A stretch of DNA of 64,000 nucleotides from Actinostola sp. cb2023. Lineage: Eukaryota; Cnidaria; Anthozoa; Actiniaria; Actinostolidae. The stretch lies in contig JAUJYZ010000857.1 of NCBI GenBank assembly GCA_033675265.1, positions 196,501-260,500 of the forward strand. Reading direction: 5' to 3'. The position numbers and the translations under genes are program-made. Shown in pieces: positions 11,258-22,387 of this stretch (position 1 is its first letter; each line of letters starts with the position of its first letter). A model generated the notes under the pieces. The model saw nothing but the letters and a program-made list of their open reading frames with translations, was not told the origin of the DNA and made no database searches.

Positions 11258-13025
11258 TGACAATAAGCCCCTGACAATACGACCCTAACAATACGACCCT
11301 AACAATACGACCCTAACAATACGACCCTAACAATACGACCCTGACAATACGACCCTGACAATACGACCCTGACAATACGACCCTGACAATACGACCCTAA
11401 CAATACGACCCTAACAATACGACCCTAACAATACGACCCTAACAATACGACCCTGACAATACGACCCTGACAATACGACCCTGACAATACGACCCTAACA
11501 ATACGACCCTAACAATACGACCCTAGCAATACGACCCTATCAATACGACCCTGACAATACGACCCTGACAATACGACCCTGACAATACGACCCTAACAAT
11601 ACGACCCTGACAATACGACCCTGACAATACGACCCTAACAATACGACCCTGACAATACGACCCTGACAATACGACCCTGACAATACGACCCTGACAATAC
11701 GACCCTGACAATACGACCCTGACAATACGACCCTGACAATACGACCCTAACTATACGACCCTAACAATACGACCCTGACAATACGACCCTGACAATACGA
11801 CCCTGACAATACGACCCTGACAATACGACCCTGACAATACGACCCTGACAATACGACGACCCTGACAATATACTGACAATACGACCCAATGACTATACGA
11901 CCCTGACAATACGACCCTGACAATACGACGACCCTACGAACTATACGACGACCTGACAATACGAATACGACCCTGACAATACGACCCTGACAATACGACC
12001 CTGACAATACGACCCTGACAATACGACCCTGACAATACGACCCCCTGACAATACGACCCTAACTATACGACCCTGACAATACGACCCTGACAATACGACC
12101 CTGACAATACGACCCTGACAATACGACCCTGACAATACGACCCTGACAATACGACCCTGACAATACGACCCTGACAATACGACCCTGACAATACGACCCT
12201 GACAATACGACCCTGACAATACGACCCTGACAATACGACCCTAACAATACGACCCTAACAATACGACCCTGACAATACGACCCTACGCAATACGACCCTG
12301 ACAATACGACCCTGACAATACGACCCTGACAATACGACCCTGACAATACGACCCTGACAATACGACCCTGACAATACCTGACCCTGAATACGACCCCCAC
12401 AATACGACCCTAACAATACGACCCCCAATACGACCCTGACAATACGACCCCAATACGACCTGACAATACGACCCAATACGACCCTGACAATACGACCCTG
12501 ACAACAATGACAATACCCTGACAATACGACCCTGACAATACGACCTGACAATACGACAATACGACCCTAACAATACGACCCTAACAATACGACCCACGAC
12601 CCTGACAATACGACCCCTGCAATACGACCCTGACATACGACCCTGGCAATACGACCCTGGCAATACGACCCTGACAATACGACCCCAATACGACCCTGAC
12701 AATACGACCCGACCCTGACAATACGACCCTGACAATACGACCCTGACAATACGACCCTGACAATACGACCCTGACAATACGACCCTGACAATACGACCCT
12801 GACAATACGACCCTGACAATACGACCCTAACAATACGACCCTGACAATACGACCCTAGCAATACGACCCTAACAATACGACCCTGACAATACGACCCTGA
12901 CAATACGACCCTGACAATACGACCCTGACAATACGACCCTGACAATACGACCCTGACAATACAATACGACCCTGGCAATACGACCCTGACAATACGACCC
13001 TGACAATACGACCCTGACAATACGA
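11258..13025. repeat. 14-bp minisatellite array A (CAATACGACCCTGA), about 125 units
   Basis: The consensus unit is CAATACGACCCTGA, with a CCCTAA variant concentrated at the left end and in patches. Local slips give partial units (for example 11855-11960 and 12370-12720). Because 14 is not a multiple of 3 and the unit lacks stops on the minus strand, all three minus frames read the same 14-residue cycle SGSYCQGRIVRVVL. The open frames here are therefore not genes. The array lies between the homeobox promoter and the 3' end of the PX gene. Confidence 0.97.
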
Positions 13026-13140
13026 CGAAAAAAACGAGCTAAAAATTATAAAAATTATATATAGATATGATAGCTTTTCAATGACTACCCTGCTGGCTTG
13101 GCATGCAGAATCAGAGAGAGTAGGAGAGGTTAAAAGAATA

Positions 13141-13707
13141 CCAAGAGAGCATAAGGGACAGAGAGGGAGTCTCGCGGTCATGCCCTTGGGATATCTTAAT
13201 TTCACTAAATCTATTTTTAGAAACACGAAGTGACGGACGCCAAAGGAAAACATATTTCCGGTACCCATAGACTATCAGTGGAGCTGTGTAGTGCTAATAT
13301 ATTACAAGTTGTGTATTACGTAAACACAGTATGTGGTTTTACAAGACTTAAAGTGGTTTGAAACACGTTTTGAGTAAGATGTTTTTTCTTCATTTTGAAT
13401 GTCCTGATGAGTGCGCGCGCAGCTGTTGGTGGTGTGATTTGTAAAGTGCGCGTGTGCGGAATATACTGAAAAGGTGAAAATGACAACAATCAAGTCAAAA
13501 ATGTCAATTTATACACAATATGATGTAACTATAGGTTAAAGAAAAAGGAGAAAAGACGAGATACCACTTTTCTTTCGTATTGCCTTGTTTATTTCTCATG
13601 AAGACGAGTGTTTCCATTGGCGTCCGCATTCTAAAAATAGAATTAGTGAAATTAAGATATCCCAGAAAATGCGCGAGACTCCCTCTCTGTCCCTTATGGT
13701 CTCTTGA
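13141..13707. mobile_element. Inverted-repeat element with about 100-bp arms (copy in unit A)
   Basis: The left arm (13141-13243) includes CATAAGGGACAGAGAGGGAG and GATATCTTAATTTCACTAAA. Its imperfect reverse complement lies at about 13617-13707 (CTCCCTCTCTGTCCCTTATG). The region between is non-coding in any convincing way. The same element is at about 21300-21885 in the second duplication unit. Confidence 0.55.
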
Positions 13708-14214
13708 GAAGACTCAATAATAAAAGTTGTAAAAAAATATTTCTACTCTAGTGAAAGTTAATTCGGTATCGGGTATCCGCACCAAAGGGAAGAGTAGTTC
13801 TACCCTGCGATCAGAGATTATGAAAGAAGTAGCTCATTTATTTATTTAAATTCCAGTAATTTTGTTCATTTTTCAGTAAAAAGCGCGCCCAATTACAATG
13901 GTCGTCACAGAGTGAAGCAAAACGAATCTTTGCTCACAGGCTAGGGTACGTAGTTTCACAAAACTAGCCAAAAATGTCCCTTTTATCAAGTTCATTTGTA
14001 CGTGTTTCAGATAACATACCATGAAGATTCGGCTATGATAGGCACTTATTTATCTCGGAGGTATGATCTGGCTAAAGACAACGAAAGAAATAATTGCGCG
14101 CGCTTAGAGTCATAAACCTGCAATAATATTTTACGAGTCCAATTTCTTTCCTGTAATTACTATCCGTACTATTATGTACTGTTATCTTATTAGTAATTTC
14201 TTCATACAATGTTC

Positions 14215-16016
14215 TCACTGCAACTCCACCATTTCTACAATGTCGTACGTACGGTAAAGGCCTGCTGAACTTAAACTAGACGAAGAATCATACAACTGTT
14301 TCGATGTACCAAGCTCTAGTCCTCCTATTGTTGAATGTACGACACTATACTCTGAGTCATCACTCGATTTATACTTCTTATTCCGTCTACTGTTAGCTTT
14401 ATCTTTATGCAAGGACATTGAAGCCATGCTAATGCTCAAACACGGAATACTAATAATGTCATACTCGGGTATCGTACGTGATTCGGGAACACATTCGTCT
14501 TCGCTCGTAAGGAGCTCGGTGTCAGACGGAAAGGGTTTCACAGCAGCCAGCCAGTTTCTTAACCGAAATGTTTTGGCGTTGATGATGTCATAGTCTAATA
14601 CATGTGTATCGCTTTCGTCATCCGCATCATAATGGTTACACTTTGCGCAATCTTCCTTACGACATCGTTCGCTGGAGCCGACTGATCCTGCGTCTTGTAC
14701 TTCTTCTAATTCGTTTTCCGCGATTAATAATTGTCCAGACGGTAAAACAGAGGCCGTGCGACATAAACTTTTCCGTCGACAACCCAAGCAACGTCCCTTG
14801 TAAATAGCTTTCTTTCTCCTTGTGAAGTTGGTGTACGTGCATCCTGAACTCCAGCCGTTTCCAGTACCTTGGTATTGTAAAACACAATCTACGTGGACAA
14901 AAATGTTAACATCGTGAGTTTGAAAATAGAAAAATAAAAATACAGCGGACCAAGGGCAGTTCAGAGGCATTTCGGGAGGAGGGGAAGAGAAACATATCGC
15001 GCAGCCATATCGAAAATGCAATAGAATCTTACATTGTAACAGAATAAACTGAACAGTAAAAGTTCTACCTGGTAAATGTCTGTCAAGGTTGGTACTTCCT
15101 AAACCACTATCAGTGCAGGTAGATTTTTGCCTTAAAACTCTTCCATCCAGGTGTTCCTTCTTGAGAGACGAAATCTGTGATGTTCCTACAATCTTTTCCT
15201 TCCAGTATTCTTTCAATTTCTTTTACTTTTAAATTTGTTTGAAGAAAAAGATGCAAAGCGGATTCGGAAAGAAAGGTTGTTGTGTTGACCAATCTACGTA
15301 TAATGAAATGAAGAAACCACCAGTTTATGTGGATTGAATGGGTAATAAAGGACTAAGTCTCCTCATTCAGGTCAGTTGAGAGGAACAACTTGGCCCTAAC
15401 TGAAGTTACCTTGTCAAGAATTCTTCCAACAAAGCTCTCCTTTTTTCAAGGAAATCTCGATTAAACCGACTGATGAAAACCCTCTTGCTAGGGAAAGGAG
15501 GAAGGTTACTGGTGAAGGAAAATAATTGAATTTAGTTTTCAAAATGAATTAAAATCGTGTTTTCATATTCAAAAATATACTTACCTGGTTAACGAACTAC
15601 TCTTTTCCAATGTTCGTTTCAGCCATTCAACTTCAGAGAATCTCCTACGAACACAGGAATTGTACAATAGAAATGCTCTGTTTTTTGTCTGTTGAATAGA
15701 GAAAAATAAATGATTTCATTAAAAGTCTAAATTTGTAACATTTATGGTATTCCTTACAGAAGTATGCAGGGAAACCTGCATTCAGTGGAAGCAGCAATAG
15801 CCTGTGAACAGGCTCTCCAAGGCGAGGGGGAGGGAAAGGGAGGGGGACGAGAGGGGGAAGGGCTGGGGAGGGAAAGGGAGGGGGAAAAAGAAAAGGGGAG
15901 TAGCCCTTAGGCAGGATGTATCCAACACTTACTGAAACCCTTATTTCGTAGTCAGTGAAAGATGACCATCTGTTCTTGAGATGTGTTCTGGGGTGTTGAA
16001 CTTGAACATAGATAAT
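14215..16016 (-). CDS. SNX10/SNX11-like PX-domain protein, copy A (frameshifted in exon 4)
   Basis: Five minus-strand exons: 15933-16016, 15585-15688, 15410-15487, 15069-15293 and 14215-14888, all GT-AG. The PX domain is spread over the first four: VQHPRTHL, TDYEIRV, CVRRRFSEVEWLKRTL, then EKRRALLEEFL and SESALHLFLQTNL. The last block is diagnostic for SNX10/11 (LHLFLQS in the human proteins). The tail of about 223 residues is hydrophilic and ends DIVEMVELQ. Family members bind PI3P on endosomes. Exon 4 is 225 nt where 224 would keep frame. A C inserted at about 15155 leads to an early stop. Exon 5 is in frame here. A start codon exon was not found; a short upstream exon is expected. Confidence 0.72.
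15800..15905. repeat. Purine-rich G tract in a PX intron
   Basis: A GGGGAGGGAAAGGGAGGGGG-type tract lies in the first known intron of PX copy A, and again at about 23995-24075 in copy B. The transcript strand is therefore pyrimidine-rich close to the acceptor side. No other function is apparent. Confidence 0.6.
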
Positions 16017-17227
16017 CTAAATTTAAACAACAACAGTTAACAGCTGTAACAAAGTATCACAGGAAGTGGGATCCAGATCCAATGATTATTCACTGGATTT
16101 GGTATCATTACTTTTCTCAATTACTTTTGTCAAATACAGGGAGGATTATAGTGATCAGAATTATGGGTGAAAATACAGAATAAATGTCCAAAAAATACAC
16201 CTCAGCCGTCCTCATTTATACGACCCTGATAACAAAATTAAACATTTTGGCTCATTGGAATGTTGGGCTGAAATAAATATTGAATAAAGAACAACCAGTA
16301 CTAAATATAATAAACAATTTTGTCTATGAACAAGACTACCTAACTACCGTAACATGTTGTTCGAAAACCAAAACAAAACGCAGAGGACTTCGTATTTCAC
16401 GTGCATATAACACAGGCCGGGTACACGTGACCATGAGCCACAAAGGCTTATTTATTCGGGTACACGTGCGCTTTCTGAAAAGGATGATTTTACGGATCCG
16501 CCGAATTTATAAAAACAACCACTATTTGAGACTCGTGAATAATATTATTAATTGAGACTATCACGATCAATTAAAGGATGTTCAGTTCTTGGCGCGTCGG
16601 TCCCTTCCGTAAGGACTCCGTAAAGGTCCCACTGCGGCTTCCGGAATGCATCGATTGCATCAGACCATCGATATGGTTTAAGTCCAATATAAGTCCATTA
16701 TATTTTCCTTGGATGTTCCTTGGATGATATTGTCGATGGTCATATATGAATAATATTACTTGAATGGTATTAAAAATAAAAGATAATCTTGATAGCTCGA
16801 GATTTTTACGGCGTGGAGCGAATTTCAATCAGCTGGTTCAATTTCGTTTTGCGCTTTTTGTTTTCTCCGTTAACATAATTAACTTCGTCTTGCGTACTGA
16901 TAGCTTGTAAATCATTGGTCTTTCTATTTTAGACGTAGCTACAATATCAAAAAACCTTGTACTGGAAGACAAATTTAGAAAAGGCATCAACAAAGAACGT
17001 GAAGCTGTATAAATAAAGTTTACGTGAAGAGCGTCTTGAATCTTTCACGGAAATCGGTAGCAAACACAAGTACGAGAATATCGTCTACTGTGTAAAAACA
17101 GGAAAGATTTACGATACATGTAGATCGAAATACACCAAGACTTTATACCCAGCTAGAATCCCAGTGTGGGCCATAGCAACACGTTCTTACTTGTCTTTAA
17201 GGAAATTCGAGATGTTGGCTATATTTT
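16017..17227. other. 5' region of PX copy A
   Basis: No first exon could be fixed. An isolated single copy of TACGACCCTGA, the core of the 14-bp unit, sits at about 16218. A frame without ATG at about 17026-17231 (plus strand, around 65 residues, containing KHKYENIVYCVKTGKIYD) is open to the duplication boundary. I cannot assign it to a family. Confidence 0.35.
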
Positions 17228-17428
17228 AATTCTACTGGTGGGAAGACTTATCAGTGGTTTAGCAGGGACAAGAATATATATCATGGTTGACACTGAGGGT
17301 GCAATCAAAAACTTTCACAGGGAGGTAGGAACTTTTAATTCTACTGGTGGGAAGACTTATCAGTGGTTTAGCAGGGACAAGAATATATATCATGGTTGAC
17401 ACTGAGGAAGTTTACCAACTGTATTTAC

Positions 17429-17730
17429 CTGAATTCTGTCTTCTCTGATACCAAGCTCGTCAGTCAACCTGTCTCTAATCTCAATGCCGGGAAACCTCTC
17501 TTGTTGGAAAACCTCCTCAAGGCGGTTCAACTGTTTGTTGGTGAAGAACGTTCTCTTTCGTCTCTGGCTGTTGCGTGAACCTAGGAAATCAGATCAAACA
17601 TGTATTGATTAGCGTGATGTCAGAGCATAGATAAGATTAAAATTGCTTAACTGAGTAAGTTGTTAAAATTAGTTTAGTCCAGCGTATACTCACAGCTACG
17701 GTCGTTGCAGTGTGGCTGGGTAGGTTTCAT
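17429..17730 (-). pseudogene. Truncated homeobox copy: exons 1 and 2 only
   Basis: Exons 17694-17730 (start ATG) and 17429-17580 match the first two exons of the gene at 9039-9862, with intact splice sites. Exon 3, which encodes the recognition helix and tail, is missing because the duplication breakpoint lies in intron 2. The product would have homeodomain helices 1 and 2 but no DNA-contacting helix 3. The next downstream minus-strand coding exon is the first PX exon of copy A at 15933-16016. Exon 2 ends in phase 0 and that PX exon begins in phase 0, so a chimeric transcript would stay in frame at that junction. Expression is unknown. Confidence 0.8.
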
Positions 17731-19083
17731 GATTGTCTTGGATTTAATTCTCAATGTCTCTTCGTGTTCTCAGATGTGATCAGTTGAGTCGATCAAGTAA
17801 TTGTGATGAGTTCCAGCCTCTATTTATATCAGGATTCACAGAGGGTGGGATCAGTGCTATAACAATAGCAAGCTCAAGGTAACAAAGCAATTGTTGATGT
17901 TGTCACCTACATGCTACGACTAATGGTAGGGACGCGTCCATTGTTTACGAAGTTCGCACCTTTTATTGTGTCAAAGTTTTTATCAAGTAGTTAATTCCCT
18001 TTAGAACTCATAAACAACTTTTAAATCAGTTATAAACTTTATGAGAGTTATGTGTTGCGTCAATAATACTTTTAAATTCTCTACTTCTCATCAGTGCCGT
18101 AAACAGTGCGCATTCCTTTCTTCTAAATCATTTCCCTTCTCATAATTTTGTTAAACGTTATCAAAACATTTACTCTCTGAAACCACTTTATAAATGATAT
18201 GTTTGTTGAAATGCTTCAGTGATCATTAGTCAAGTCAAGTGCTTCAATCCAGTCAGAATGCAAGTGAGAAAACAATCAACCTTCAGTTGAACAGTTGATG
18301 AACTGACTTCATGTATGAAAAGAGACTTTTCTATGTCGGCTGTTAGTTTCCTCGGTCACAGAAACCCCTCAAAATTTGGTGTTAGTTCCGGAGTGCAATA
18401 AATTGATTAAAAGGTTATCAGGTCCAAGCCATCTAGTGTAACCTGAACTTCCTGTCTCCAACTCAATTTGCCTCAGTAATGTCGTTCCTCTCTATACGGC
18501 GCATTTCCTGGGCATTGTTGCCAACAGTGTTGTGAGTTATTTCCAATCACTTGTTTCCTGGCCGTAAACAGACCGAGTCAGTAGCTTGATGACGTGATCT
18601 ACTGTTATAAACTGTTTGCGTAATTACGCACTTCAAAACACAGTTCCTTTTCGGCATTTCTGACTTGTCACCCATATTTTCTTTCCGCTACATAATTTAT
18701 TCTTTTCATTTACAGGGTTACAGCAGGGAGGTGTGAGGTAACTGATTAGTCAATCAGTTCTAGGAAACTTGATTGAGAAAAAAGTTATCAGTTTAGAAAG
18801 TTTTAACAAAGAACTGCATGTTAAGCATTTCACCGATACCCCACTGAAACTATTATTATTATATTATTATTATTATTATTATTATTAAACTGTTCAGAGA
18901 ACTCATTCCGATTCAGGGAGAGTGAAATGACCAGCACTGAGCCGTCTGATAATGAAGCAGTATGTTCAAAAAACTGGCGAGCTAGTTTATCTGACTCAGT
19001 AATAAACCGGTTTGAGTTGAAGTTTTGCTATCTGAAGTTAACTGACTTCACACCCCAAGTGTAAAGAAACAGCACTGTGCCCC

Positions 19084-21176
19084 AATACGACCCTGACAAT
19101 ACGACCCTAACAATACGACCCTGACAATACGACCCTGACAATACGACCCTGACAATACGACCCTAACAATACGACCCTAACAATACGACCCTAACAATAC
19201 GACCCTGACAATACGACCCTGACAATACGACCCTGACAATACGACCCTGACAATACGACCCTGACAATACGAATACAATACGACCCTGACAATACGACCC
19301 TGACAATACGACCCTGACAATACGAACCTAACAATACGACCCTGACAATACGACCCTGACAATACGACCCTGACAATACAACGACGACCCTGACATATAC
19401 GACCCTGACAATACGACCCCAATACGACCCTGACAATACGACCCTGACAATACGACCCTGACAATACGACCCTGACAATACGACCCTGACAATACGACCC
19501 TGACAATACGACCCTGACAATACGACCCTGACGACCCTGACAATACGACCCTGACAATACGACCCTGACAATACGACCCTGACAATACGACCCTGACAAT
19601 ACGACCCTGACAATACGACCCTGACAATACGACCCTGACAATACGACCCTGACAATACGACCCTGACAATACGACCCTGACGACCCTGACAATACGACCT
19701 GACTGACAATACGACCCTGACAATACGACCCTGACAATACGACCCTGACAATACGACGACCCTGACAATACGACCCTGACAATACGACCCTGACAATACG
19801 ACCCTGACAATACGACCCTGACAATACGACCCTGACAATACGACCCTGACAATACGACCCTGACAATACGACCCTGACAATACGACCCTGACAATACGAC
19901 CCTGACAATACGACCCTGACAATACGACCCTGACAATACGACCCTGACAATACGACCCTGACAATACGACCCTGACAATACGACCCTGACAATACGACCC
20001 TGACAATACGACCCTACGACCCTGACAATACGACCCTGACAATACGACCCAATACGACCCTGACAATACGACCCTGACAATACGACCCTGACAATACGAC
20101 CCTGACAATACGACCCTGACAATACGACCCTGACAATACGACCCTAACAATACGACCCTACAACAATACAATACGACCCTGACAATACGACCCTAACAAT
20201 ACGACCCTGACAATACGACCCTGACAATACGACCCTGACATACGACCCTAACAATACGACCCTGACAATACGACCCTGACAATACGACCCGACAATACGA
20301 CCCTGACAATACGACCCTGACAATACGACCCTGACAATACGACCCTGGCAATACGACTGACCTGACCCTGACAATACGACCCTGACAATACGACCCTGAC
20401 AATACGACCCTGACAATACGACCCTGACAATACGACCCTGACAATACGACCCTGACAATACGACCCTGACAATACGACCCTGACAATACGACCCTGACAA
20501 TACGACCCTGACAATACGACCCTGACAATACGACCCTGACAATACACCCTAACAATACGACCCTGACAATACGACCCTGACAATACGACAATACGACCCT
20601 GACAATACGACCCTGACAATACGACCCTGACTGACAATACGACCCTGACAATACGACCCTGGCAATACGACCCTGACAATACGACCCTGACAAAGACCCC
20701 TGACAATACGACCCTGACAATACGACCCTGACAATACGACCCTGACAATACGACCCTGACAATACGACCCTGACAATATGACAATACGACCCTGACAATA
20801 CGACCCCAATGGCGACCCTGACCCTGACAATACGACCCTGACAATACGACCCTGGCAACCCTGACAATGACCCTGACAATACGATCCAATACGACCCTGA
20901 CAACAATACAATACGACCCTAACAATACGACCCTGACAATACGACCCTGACAATACGACCCTGACAATACGACCCTGACAATACGACGACCCCCTGACAA
21001 TACGACCCTGACAATACGACCCTGACAATACGACCCTGACAATACGACCCTGACAATACGACCTGACAATACGACCCTGACAATACGACCCTGACAATAC
21101 GACCCTGACAATACGACCCTGACAATACGACCCTGACAATACGACCCTGACAATACGACCCTGACACAATACGACC
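19084..21176. repeat. 14-bp minisatellite array B, about 150 units
   Basis: Same CAATACGACCCTGA unit as the array at 11258-13025, and longer. CCCTAA variants are much rarer than in array A, so the arrays have diverged in variant composition although their flanks are near-identical. Minus-strand open frames of up to 326 codons are repeat artefacts. Confidence 0.97.
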
Positions 21177-21299
21177 AAAAAACGAGCTAAAAATTATAAA
21201 AAAATTATATATAGATATGATAGCTTTTCAATGACTACCCTGCTGGCTTGGCATGCAGAATCAGAGAGAGTAGGAGAGGTTAAAAGAATACCAAGAGAG

Positions 21300-21885
21300 C
21301 ATAAGGGACAGAGAGGGAGTCTCGCGGTCATGCCCTTGGGATATCTTAATTTCACTAAATCTATTTTTAGAAACACGAAGTGACGGACGCCAATACGACC
21401 CTGACACGAAAGGAAAACATATTTCCGGTACCCATAGACTATCAGTGGAGCTGTGTAGTGCTAATATATTACAAGTTGTGTATTACGTAAACACAGTATG
21501 TGGTTTTACAACACTTAAAGTGGTTTGAAACACGTTTTGAGTAAGATGTTTTTTTTTCTTCATTTTGAATGTCCTGATGAGTGCGCGCGCAGCTGTTGGT
21601 GGTGTGATTTGTAAAGTGCGCGTGTGCGGAATATACTGAAAAGGTGAAAATGACAACAATCAAGTCAAAAATGTCAATTTATACACAATATGATGTAACT
21701 ATAGGTTAAAGAAAAAGGAGAAAAGACGAGATACCACTTTTCTTTCGTATTGCCTTGTTTATTTCTCATGAAGACGAGTGTTTCCATTGGCGTCCGCATT
21801 CTAAAAATAGAATTAGTGAAATTAAGATATCCCAGAAAATGCGCGAGACTCCCTCTCTGTCCCTTATGGTCTCTTGAGAAGACTC
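21300..21885. mobile_element. Inverted-repeat element with about 100-bp arms (copy in unit B)
   Basis: Counterpart of the element at 13141-13707. Its left arm is followed by a 17-bp insertion (21394-21410) containing TACGACCCTGACACGA, which is absent from copy A. Confidence 0.55.
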
Positions 21886-22387
21886 AATAATAAAAGTTGT
21901 AAAAAAATATTTCTACTCTAGTGAAAGTTAATTCGGTATCGGGTATCCGCACCAAAGGGAAGAGTAGTTCTACCCTGCGATCAGAGATTATGAAAGAAGT
22001 AGCTCATTTATTTATTTAAATTCCAGTAATTTTGTTCATTTTTCAGTAAAAAGCGCGCCCAATTACAATGGTCGTCACAGAGTGAAGCAAAACGAATCTT
22101 TGCTCACAGGCTAGGGCCGGTACGTAGTTTCACAAAACTAGCCAAAAATGTCCCTTTTATCAAGTTCATTTGTACGTGTTTCAGATAACATACCATGAAG
22201 ATTCGGCTATGATAGGCACTTATTTATCTCGGAGGTATGATCTGGCTAAAGACAACGAAAGAAATAATTGCGCGCGCTTAGAGTCATAAACCTGCAATAA
22301 TATTTTACGAGTCCATTTCTTTCCTGTAATTACTATCCGTACTATTATGTACTGTTATCTTATTAGTAATTTCTTCATACAATGTTC

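Larger units (their letters stand above)
9468..17227. repeat. Tandem duplication unit, copy A (about 7.8 kb)
   Basis: This block and 17336-25460 are near-identical outside their minisatellites. The block carries homeobox exons 2 and 1, a 14-bp array and an SNX10/11-like gene. The left breakpoint lies in homeobox intron 2 at TTTTAATTCTACTGG; the right end reads GATGTTGGCTATATTTTAA. The shared TTTTAA suggests a microhomology-joined breakpoint. A third short copy of the first 73 bp of the unit sits at the junction (17228-17300). Most differences are 1-3 bp indels. Confidence 0.85.

Noticed and set aside
11270..11640. Possible interstitial telomere repeat (CCCTAA inside the 14-bp units)
   Set aside because: CCCTAA is a one-base variant of the common CCCTGA and the period is 14, not 6.
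11258..13025. CRISPR-like array
   Set aside because: Units are contiguous with no unique spacers, and the DNA is eukaryotic.
14215..15216. A single 333-codon ORF as one exon
   Set aside because: It runs through an intron with good GT-AG ends. Only the part from 14888 down matches the spliced model.
11523..21178. Minus-strand ORFs of 60-326 codons with SGSYCQGRIVRVVL repeats
   Set aside because: All frames give the same peptide because the 14-bp unit has no stop; there is no start context, domain or codon bias.
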